From Theristus sp. LFF4_11 (taxonomy: Eukaryota; Nematoda; Chromadorea; Monhysterida; Xyalidae): a stretch of DNA of 64,000 nt. This document shows, piece after piece, positions 47,860 to 64,000 of the stretch (positions within the stretch are counted from its first letter, which is position 1; every line of letters begins with the position of its first letter). The notes beneath the pieces were generated by a model, which was not told the DNA's origin, did no database searches, and saw only the letters and a program-made list of their open reading frames with translations. Position numbers and translations under genes: made by a program. The stretch spans positions 62,001-126,000 of the forward strand of contig JASANC010000443.1 of assembly GCA_030248135.1 (NCBI GenBank). Direction: 5' to 3'.

Positions 47860-50800
47860 TCAACCGAATTTCGACTTTTCCGCCTCTATGAACGGCTCGG
47901 TGTCAATTTGGGCGACACTTTTCCACGGCTGCGTCTGCGTCTGACTGTAACGTGCGAACAACGTCAACATCAACGCTTGGTACTCGCTGCACTCGGCGTC
48001 CGTCACGTGCGTCTCGACGTACAACAGATCCTGTGTCGTGGTGTAACGGAGCCATTTCGTAAGTGAACGGTGTTGTGGATTTTGGCTTTTGATATAGGGA
48101 ATTTGGAGTGGACAAACAAAATTAATAATGATTTGATGCAACGAGTCGCGTTTGGATGATTAATCTTAGCAACAGACAAAGGGTTAAATAAAAACCCGCA
48201 ACGTGACTCATCGCATTGAACCAAATCAAGGTAATCGGGCGAAATGGTTACTGTTCACATTTCATTTTTCACGATGCAAATATACAACTGTGACTGGGTC
48301 TGCGTGGCTGTTTGTCTGTTCACATTTTTGATTCAAATGTAATTTGTAATGTTTTCCATTACCGGCCACTTGAATTGTCTATGCTTGCTGCAAACGCGTT
48401 GCACGATCTGCACAAACCACCAGATCATGTTGAATGGCGGTGGCACTGCGTGTGCGTCGTCGTAAAACTCGCTCCAGATTTGGCAACGCACAAACTTCCA
48501 TTCCGTGTCCTCGTTTTTCTGTGTACCAAAAAACATTAAGGTGTTTTTATTTTTTAATTCGGGAGTTTTTTATTTTTTGTAAATGTTGTGTTCATTCTTG
48601 TTCGGCTGTTTTCTGGTGCGTCTTTTTTTATTTATCAAAATACAGCTTTAGATTTTCCGTTTCTACTTGTTAGTTCGTAAATTAACTCGCTTGTGTTCTG
48701 CTGAATGTTTCAAGCAGAACAGTTACATATTTCTGTATTTCACCAGTTTTTCTTGTGCGACAATCAAATAAAATCAAAACTGAATTACTGTTGGCATTGG
48801 TTCATTTTTTGCACCATCAATTCTCACCTACCATGATTCTGTCGGCAGTGCTGACAAGCAACGAGATCATCAGATTCAACAGTGCAACGATGATCACGAG
48901 GTGGTAAACGAGAATGATCACTTCGCCGATTGCGAAATTCGCCCAGTGGAATGTTTGACTGTGCGCATTTGGTGGCCCCGCTTCACCGGCGACAAGACCC
49001 ATGTCCAGCAGTGGGTGCATGTAGCCGTAGAACGCCCAGTACAGATGACGCAGGGACAAGAACAACCTGCAGTACATCGTACCGGTATTCTTTGCGTAAG
49101 AGCTCACTGATGTGGTCGGCTATATCCCACACATGTGGACTCGTTGGTCACATTGGTACAAGAAAACTGTGGTTCATGAGATCAAAATGAATTTTGTCCA
49201 ACATGATCGCTTGGACAACTTTCTCGTACATTTACTGGTGTCAGAGAAGTTTTCATCACAACAACGTTTTCTAGCAACGTTGCTTTAAAAACGACCAACG
49301 TCGTGAACGTTTGCGGCGTTTTGACTCGCTGTTGCGTTGTCTCGTCAAATGCGCTCACGTCCGCGTAATGCTCGTACATCGTGTTGAGACCCAACGCGAA
49401 CGAAATCATTACCATAACCCCAACAATCACGTAACGGCTGACCGTACGCACGCAGCAACCAATCGAGATCTATGGATATACATCATGAGTGTGGTGATGA
49501 AATCCGTGTTCAAAAGTTCTAGAAAACGCTTACATACCACTGTTGGGCCAATCATTCGAAACATCTGCATGAAGAAAAAGATTCGCCAGTATGCGAGAAT
49601 TGTGGCGATGGCAAACAGTGAATCGTAGACCAACTGAGGCTCCCATGGGTACTGCAAAAAACTTCGTTTGAAGTTTTGAATCAAACGGTTGCTTTTAACT
49701 TTGCATAATATGATAATACCCAATGTGATCGTTCAATAAGACGCATTTCGTCCGCCATAACGTCACTTTCAGCTCGCAAAAGGAAAACGAGTGTGTACAT
49801 GAAGAAAACCGCCATCAAAAAGTCAAACCTAAAAGTGAAAAAATGAACATTTCTGTTATTATAATCAACACTTATAAACCTTAAAACGTACCAGTGCCAC
49901 CAGACATTGAAGAAACGCCTGATGCCCAGTTGCGCTAGCGTTACCCAATCCCAAAACACCATTCCAGATACGTACACCCAAAGATACAGGTATGTAAGGA
50001 ATACGTGAACTGCATAGAATTTGTTTTCTTTTGAAGAAAAATGTTGATAAATCTTTGTAAACATATACATTGTAGTTATAGTTTCATTGTCTAACTTTGG
50101 CCTGGAAATCCGCGTCGCATCATCGCGTCATTTTCCCACAATTGTGTTACCAACAAAATTGACGTCAGAAAGCCGACGTAGCTGCTCGAATACGTGAGGA
50201 ATCTGAGTGTTTATTATTTTTTAAAAAGCTTGTTGTATTTTTTGCAACTGTGTCTCTTTTGCGAATTAGTCGTAGTTTAACATAGGATTGATTGTTAGAG
50301 AGAAAAACAGAGGCTGAATGCAAGTTGCTGTTGCTTGCAACTCTGTCAACCTGTGCAAATGAAGTCCCTTGCCGGTACCTCGCAAACGGCACGTTCATGG
50401 ATGTCGGAAATCGACCGAGAGTAACGATGTATACGATGGAGGTCAGCGGGTAGAGCAACGTATGCATCAACACTTGAGCGAGTTGTCGGAAAAAGCTGCC
50501 CGATGCCCAGTCAGTCATCCAACGCTTGTGAAGCACCGACTGCACATTGATGTTCGACAAAAACTGGAATATCTCATACTGTATTAGTTATTTCACTGTT
50601 GCTATAAAAACGCACGTCGAAGCGGACGCCAACCATTCTTCTTCTGTGGGGTCACGTTCTTACTGAACTGCATATTTTCAACTATGGCTCATTCTTGCAG
50701 TTGCAATCGGCACACGGCAATGCAGTCAATATTGAAACTTTGAATAAGCTCGAGTTAACCTCCTTCATGTTGCATTGCAACGCAAGATCCAACCGTGGCA

Positions 50801-51991
50801 ACTTCAGATTGTGAGCTCTACTAAGCGCCGTGTTGTTCTTTTGTTGGAGCAGCGTAGTCACTTCATCTTCGGTCCAACATTGCTGCACGATGCGACCACT
50901 GAATGCGCGCACTTGAGCTGCCAGAGACTCGTAGCTGTTCTGCAAATAGGTCATAACACGGTAATTTGTCGTCGAAGGTTACGTAATGCAAAACGCACTG
51001 CGAAACCGTACAGTGAAATCCGTTTCTGTGGCAGCACACTTGTCCAGTTGCCAGGCGAGTTCGAATGAAAATCGCACGGGATCGTAGTTTGCGAGCCAAA
51101 TGTATGCGCTGCTAGAGATCGCTCTGTACGCGTCAATTCGTCGAACACAACTCTCAACAGATTCATTTTGAAGCCGTAGTACACATTTTCGGCATTTGCC
51201 TGGATAAATTGTGCTTGTTACAATGCATTAACAAAGAAATTCCTGATCAACAAGTAACAAGTAACTGTGTGAGTGAAGTGAAGTTATTTATCTAGATACT
51301 AACACGTCGCTTGGTGCGGCATCTCGATTGCATGACCACGTCGTAGCAACAGATTGACAATTTGGTAATCGTTCTGAATAGACGCCAACATCAAGGGTGT
51401 CATGTGTGGTTGGAAGATGTTTGACTGCGTGCATGGTTCGGTCTTGAAAATAATGTTGAAATTCATGCATTCTTTTTTGCAGATGATCATGTTCCAACGT
51501 TACTACGATACATTTCTGAGTTTTCAACCTTACCTCGGACCAGCCCATGTCGGAAACATACTGTAGCAACGTTTCAACAAGATTGAAATGAGCATTGCTA
51601 ATTGCATACAGAATTGCTTCAGTGGCAGCATTTGGCAGTTTGGCTGTCAGACACTCAGCTATCGTTTTGCTGGAGGACTGAAGAAATTTCAACTGTTTTC
51701 ACGAGATTGGTGAACCAATAGGTTGGTGAAATTAGGCAATATACAGTATGGCAACTTATGGCCAACAACTTCGTTCGTGCTGAAGTGCGTTTGAAGCCAG
51801 GATGCTAGTCGACTGGCTGGACCATCGATTAACGTCTTCAGTTTTTTCGTAATCTTGGCATCGTTTTTGTTTGTCTCCGACGAAAGGTTTTTACTGCCAT
51901 GGATCCCTAATAGTATTGTTTGAGTCAGCGAATGAATACAGATACATGGACCTGGCTGAATGATTTTTGACACCATAAAACAGAACTTCAT
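47860..51991 (-). CDS. TRPC-like cation channel, tandem copy A (downstream copy)
   Basis: Minus-strand exons, 5' to 3': ~51757-51991, ~51533-51680 (ankyrin), ~51300-51444 (ankyrin, TPLMLASIQNDYQIVNLLLRRG), ~50990-51195 and ~50764-50950 (TRP_2 domain: SSAYIWLANYDP, LPRLDLALQCNMKE), ~50380-50560 (VQSVLHKRWM), ~50100-50205 (S1), ~49890-50000 (S2, GMVFWDWVTLAQLGIRRFF), ~49700-49830 (S3), ~49540-49652 (S4 region), ~49318-49440 (S5), 48833-~49094 (pore and S6), ~48345-48520 (TRP box EWKFVRCQIW), 47860-~48040. The pore reads TFTTLFLSLRHLYWAFYGY, in the position of the TRPC pore helix but divergent. TRPC channels are Ca2+-permeable and gated downstream of phospholipase C. Start is uncertain: an internal AG at about 51910 may join a further 5' exon. 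Confidence 0.85.
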
Positions 51992-52582
51992 AGAAAGACT
52001 GAAACGGGATAGCGTCTAGCATGCGACTTCTACGATTTTTTTGCATTTTCTGCATCTTGTAACATCTATTCTTCAGTCAAAAGACGGCCATTTAGCTTTT
52101 TTAAATGGTAGAAAACTGTTGAATCAGAACGAAACGGCTGGTTAGCGAACAGCTCAAAATTCATACGTAGACATGCGTACTTGGGTGTCGTGGAGTTTCT
52201 TTCTCTGAGGAAGACACAAGCGGGCGTCGCGCTGAATGCGCCATAATGCTGGATGATGTTGGATGATGATGACCAAAGCTTGAGTTTTTTTTTAACAAAA
52301 ATACAAATAGGGTGTAAAAAGAAGCTTCAAAATGATGCAGGCTTTTTTAAATCCGGTTTTGATGACGTGGATCATTAGTTACTGTCGAACTTTGACTCGT
52401 GCAGTTTTTTTTCAATCATCGAACAATTTGCGTGTTTTTCATTGACAGTGTTTCATACAAACGTTTTTCATCGACAATGGTTCATATGAAGCTCAGAAAA
52501 AACGTGAAACCATGTGATTGTGAAAACCGAAAAACAATGTAAAACGAACGATAGAGCCGGTCAACGAGTTTTTCACATTTCA
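51992..52582. other. Spacer between the two TRPC copies
   Basis: About 590 bp between the stop of copy B and the first coding exon of copy A. No coding exon recognised; it must hold the copy A promoter if it is transcribed independently. Confidence 0.5.
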
Positions 52583-55500
52583 CTAGGAATAGAAAACGGA
52601 ACCGAATTTTGACTTCTCGGCTTCGATGACACTTTCAGAGTCAATCTGGGCGACACTTTTCCACGTTTGCGACTGCTTTTTACTATAGCGTTCGAACAGC
52701 GTCAGCATCAGCGCTTGGTATTCATTGCACACAGAGTCAGATAGACGTGTTTCAACATAGAACAGGTCCTGGCATAGAATGCAAAAAAATCATATAACCA
52801 TGGATTACGTAAGTTTTCAATTAATTACATTTCTTGCTTCCTGTCCACACCAGACCAGGTGGTGTCAATAACATGCCAACATTTTAAATGGTTGATCGAC
52901 ATTACCTCCAACCATAACAGTTTAAAATAGAGCTTCATTAACGATAATAAAATAGATAACAGCTTCATTAACCTGGTAACTTTTCACTTACCGGCCACAT
53001 GAATTGTCTGTGTTTGCTGCACACAAGTCGCAGAGCACGAACAAACCACCAGATTATGTTGAACGGAGGTGGAACTGCGTGAGCGTCGTTGAAAAACTCG
53101 TTCCAAATTTGGCAACGCACAAATTTCCACTCCGTGTCTTCGTTTGCCTGTGCCGACACATTTAATGTCAACTTGTGCGGTGTCAAAAAAAAACGAACGA
53201 ACGAACAGCAACTTAAGCAATGTTTTTTTAGTTAGGACTAACCCAGAAAAGCGTACAAGAAAAGTCGACTAGGGTGCCGAGTTTTCCTGTCATCAAGTCC
53301 CTATACAACTCACTGCGGGGCTGGATCCCCCGATCGCATGGAGAAAGTCTATGATAATGCTCACCAAGACTTGATCGGCGGCGTTCATTAACACTGCGAC
53401 CATCAGTTTCAACAGCGCAACGATAATCACGAGGTGGTAGACGACGATTATTACTTCGCCAATGGTGAAGTTGGCCCAATGGAATGTTTGACTGTGCGCC
53501 GTTGGTGGCCCCGCTTCTCCCGCTACGAAACCCATTTCAAACATTGGATGCAAATAGCCGTAGAACGCCCAGTACAAGTGACGCAATGACAACAACAGAC
53601 TGCAAAGATGACGACGCACTAGTAAAGAAAAGTTTTCGTCCAAGTTCAGAATAAAAAGGTATAACTCGAAGATAAGCGTTTTCCGCAAGCAAACATTGAA
53701 TTTCAAGTAGAAATGGCTTCGAAAAGTATATATAGTACATAGGCGTGCCTCGTGAAAGTGTACGGAGTTTTGACTCGTGTTTGCAATGACTCGTCAAAGG
53801 CGGTCACGTCTTTGTAGTGCTCATATAAAGTATTGAGACCCAAAGCAAACGAAATCATCACCAGGACTCCAACAAGCACGTAACGACCGACCAACCGTAT
53901 GCAGCTACCAATCGAGATCTACAATATATGACTGCATGTATATGCATGTAGAACTTATGGATACATTGTATGTCGCCGTTCACGGTGATATGTTTGTACC
54001 AAACAGAATAAAAGTAAAATTGTTATAAACTCGCCACAGTTGGGCCGATCAATCGAATCATCTGTGCAAAGAAGAAGACTCTCCAGTAAGCGACAATGGT
54101 TGCTGCAGCGAATAGCGATTCGTAAATTAGTTGTGGCTCCCATGAATACTGAAAAAATGTGCATTGTAATAATGTTGAACTACGGTCTAAATACATAACA
54201 TATCCAACTAGCTGATTGGTTGATGCTTGCATTCTGTGTATGGATTGCAGTAGAGGCGGAGTTTGGTTTGCACAGAATGCATGCATCACGTGATGACCAA
54301 CCAATCAGGTAGTTGGATATCTTATAGAGTTAGATTGTATGCACGTTAATCGACGAGACGGGTACATTGCCTTATGTTTTACATCAACACATGTGACAAC
54401 AGCAACACGTCAACACAAGCTACAAATACATGATATTGTATACAGTTCGTATGTACTACAAATGCCATAATATAATGTGAATGATACCCATTGTGACCGT
54501 CCAAGATAACGCATTTTGTCCGCTTGAACGTCACTTTCGGCACGCAGAATGAAGATGAACGTGTAGAAAAATAAAGTGGCCAGAAGAAAATCGAACCTAA
54601 AAGCTGGACTTGCTTTAACGGATACATGACGAGCCAAACTGAAAGACTTTTATGCTGACCGACCAGTGCCACCAGATTGCAAAGAATCGTCTGATGCCGA
54701 ACTGCGCCAAAGTTACCCAGTCCCAAAACAGCATTCCGGCAACATACAACCAGAGGTATGTGTATATCAAAATTCTGCGATCTGTGCAGAAATTCCCATT
54801 TCGAACGAACTCTGTCGACATACAGTGTATAATAATAACTCATGTAAAAATCCAGTTAAATGACCGACTTTGGTCGGGAAATCCGCGACGCATTCCTGCC
54901 TCTTGTTGGCCGTACTGAGTCACCACCAATATGGAGAGCAAAAACCCAACATAGCTGGTCGAATAACAAATGAACCTGATGTAACAGCAGCATACGTCAA
55001 TATCCACGGTGTGCTTTAAAAATGTTTTGAATGTTGTTCTACCTCGCGTACGGCACATTCATGGACGATGGAAATCTACCAAGTGTGACAATGTAAATGA
55101 TCGATAACAGCGGATAGAGCAACGCATGCAGGAGTGCGTGCAACATCCATGGCAAAGTGGTGCCCGTTGACCATTGAGCCATCCATCGTTTGTGCAGCAC
55201 AGACTGCACGTTAATGTTCGACAAAAACTACAAAAGAGAATAACGGGCGGTAGCGTCTTCAGGTAGAACATATTAGTGCTCCGATACGCAGCCGTGTCAT
55301 CACTGTTGTTCACGTGTTCGTATCGGAACACGAGTTCTTTGACTGTTACCTCTTTCATATTGCACTGTAGCGCGAGGTCCAGTCGCGGCAACTTCAGATC
55401 ATGAGCTCTGCTGAGCGCTGTGCCATTTATGTGCTCCAGCAACATCATAACTTCGTTGTCGCTCCAACATTGCTGCACCATACGACACGTGAATGCGCGC

Positions 55501-56747
55501 ACGTGATCCGCCAGAGCTGAGTAGCTATGCTACAGAAATAGAAAGATGATTAGACGGAAAAATTTTTTCAGCGTCGTGATTAGTCACGATTATCTCATAT
55601 CTCATATTGGCCATCAAGCGCCAAAGCGATGCTTGCCGTACAGTGAAATCCATTTCCGTAGCAGCACACTTGTCCAGTTGCCAGGCGAGTTCTAATGCGT
55701 ATTGCATTGGATCGTTGTTGGAAAGCCAAATGTAGGCGCTGCTCGAAATTGCCCGATACGCGTCAATTCGTCGCATGCAACTCTCCACTGATTCATTTTG
55801 ATGCCGCATTGCGCACTGTTCGCATCTGCCTGAGGGTGGTATCTTATCTTGGGCAATTGGTTCTATGATACCGCAAATGGGCATGGACAACATGCAACTG
55901 AACAGAAAGTGCAACAAAAAAATGTATTGTATTTTATTACACGTGGCTTGGTGCGGCATTTCCACAATATGACCTCGTCGAAGCAACAGCATGACTAGTT
56001 TGTAATTGTTTTGAATGGACGCCAACATTAGCGGTGTCATGTGGGGTTGGAAGACATTTGAGTGCTTGCACGGTTCATTCTGAAAAAAGCGTACTGGTGG
56101 AACATATGAATTGTACACAGGATTTTTAATCAGTTATGTACTGTATATTATCATATGAACTGATCAAATCAACTATCAACCACTTTTACCTCCGACCATC
56201 CCATGCTCGAAACGTACTGCAGCAACGTTTCGACCAAGTCGCACTGGGATTCGCTGACAGCGAACAATACGGCCTCATGAGCAGCAGTCGGAAGTTTTGA
56301 CGACAGACACTTGGCTATCTGTTCGCTGATAGACTAAATACAAGCTAAATTATTATTGCAGTTGTGGAATACATGCATTGTGTCAGTCCACGTAACTATG
56401 ACACCTTGTTAGTGTTGAAATTTGTCTGAAGCCACGCAGACAGCTGATGTGCCGGTGAATCGATGCGTTGCTTTAGTTTTTCGATAGTTTCGGCAATGTA
56501 GACTTTGCTTGGGAACTGCTTTCTTCTACTTCGGCTACTGTCTGATTGTTCGTCATGTTCTATGAAAGCAGATAAAGTTCAAATAATCAATTGTTGTCAC
56601 CAGCTATGATCCGAAGGGCAAGAACCGACAGAACTTATGCATTTCCAAACTGATATGAATGCAGGCGGCAAATTATGCATATTCATTCTCACCTGTTGGT
56701 TTCGTTTTTGATGGTGTCACCACTGGACACCGTGTTAGAAGTGGCAT
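52583..56747 (-). CDS. TRPC-like cation channel, tandem copy B (upstream copy)
   Basis: Same exon order as copy A: ~56694-56747 (MPLLTRCPVVTPSKTKPT), ~56407-56560, ~56188-56336 and ~55930-56080 (ankyrin), ~55620-55835 and ~55350-55530 (TRP_2), ~55043-55230, ~54880-54975 (S1), ~54660-54780 (S2, GMLFWDWVTLAQFGIRRFF), ~54485-54597 (S3), ~54035-54150 (S4), 53749-~53905 (S5), ~53370-53599 (pore and S6), ~52993-53147 (EWKFVRCQIW), 52583-~52768. Similarity to copy A continues through all exons. It differs in a C-terminal extension (KFGSVFYS), in a Lys in S6 (VALLKLMVAVLM against VALLNLMISLLV) and in an apparent GC-AG intron after the S5 exon. The clear first exon supports an independent start. Confidence 0.87.
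54200..54320. repeat. Small foldback repeat in a TRPC copy B intron
   Basis: ATATCCAACTAGCTGATTGG at 54200 is matched by an inverted CCAATCAGGTAGTTGGATAT ending at 54320, about 24 bp of near-perfect inverted termini around an 80-bp core that also folds (GCATGCATCACGTGATG). Similar terminal sequence occurs at 10443-10580 and around 11446. It is probably a short MITE. Confidence 0.7.
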
Positions 56748-57346
56748 CGTGTATCAGCAATTATGGAACTAAATTAACAATATGACTCATGGTTGATGAT
56801 GACTGGAACGTGAATGTTATGTGAAAACTGAACCTACGGAAAAAGTGTACGCAAATAAAACAACGACGGACTTGTAAATACGAATACTTGAATGATTTTG
56901 GCGTGGGTGATGTGACTGTTTTCAGTGAGTAGCACTCGCCAATTCAGAATCACACAAGAGAATCAGTTTGGCAAAATTTCGTTTATTCAAGAAAGCTCAC
57001 TTCAGCAATGCAATCGAATACACAAAAAAAACAAATGGCGACAACCGAAAGAAAGTAAAAATTTGCTCTATAAAATGATCACAGCATTCGTGAGTGTGTA
57101 AGGGAATGTTCGGTAACTGAATGAGTATCAAAGAAAGATTGGCAAAGTATTGACAAAAACGGGGTAGATAAAAATCTTTGGCTAGTGTGTGGGGTCGAAT
57201 GCAAGTACAAGCGTAAAACTATAAAATTAAAGTAAAAGAATCAACTGGTTTTCCACGGTACCGACTGATAATAAAAAATGGTGTTCGGGAAACTTTAATA
57301 ACTATTCCGTCAGTGATAACAACTATCGCTGTCGCAAACAGAGACG
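56748..57346. other. Spacer between TRPC copy B and Cav2
   Basis: AT-rich; probably TRPC copy B promoter and Cav2 3' UTR. No gene seen. Confidence 0.45.

Positions 57347-64000
<6,654 letters not shown>

Overview
The window is animal genomic DNA. Genes are split into many short exons by mostly 50-400 bp introns with GT..(T)nCAG borders, and they encode bilaterian proteins: a Cav2-type calcium channel, two TRPC-like channels, an SVOP-type synaptic vesicle transporter, a SIX1/2 homeobox protein, ARL6/BBS3 and ANCHR/ZFYVE19. Coding exons are often GC-rich inside AT-rich introns, and introns and spacers are full of non-autonomous repeats. A small invertebrate is likely. The short TTTTCAG acceptors and compact introns would suit a nematode or another ecdysozoan, but the sequence alone does not settle the phylum.

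Layout, left to right. 108-5771 (+): 3' part of an FN3/EGF-like extracellular protein with a large Ser/Thr/Glu-rich exon. 6037-7781 (+): GT92 (DUF23) glycosyltransferase. 9681-17099 (-): PPP-family phosphatase with a long N-terminal region; its C-terminus has been replaced by an inserted hAT-like element (8482-9727). 18522-19605 (+): METTL21-type methyltransferase. 19951-20934 (+): ARL6. 21512-24359 (-): alanine-glyoxylate/serine-pyruvate aminotransferase. 28094-30238 (+): SIX1/2. 30676-32269 (-): RPA-interacting protein (RPAIN). 32553-34334 (+): mitochondrial ribosomal protein mL49. 34613-37390 (+): ANCHR/ZFYVE19. 39091-46830 (+): SVOP, with three frame-compatible candidate first exons. 47860-51991 and 52583-56747 (-): tandemly duplicated TRPC-like channels. 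57347 to beyond 64000 (-): Cav2 alpha-1 from repeat III S6 to the C-terminus.

There is no single pathway. SVOP, TRPC and Cav2 are neighbouring membrane proteins of excitable or secretory cells. RPAIN and mL49 are divergently arranged over 283 bp containing an E2F-like site. Several repeat families were found by eye: a TA-flanked foldback MITE (two copies, 60 kb apart), a tRNA-derived SINE (two opposed copies around and inside the methyltransferase gene), a G-tract-rich foldback element (two copies), a foldback element whose arms are mirrored 7-unit CCGGCCCG arrays, a direct repeat pair with a conserved hairpin, and small foldbacks carrying CTGATTGG motifs. Exon borders were set by hand from reading frame and GT/AG sites and may be off by a few bases.
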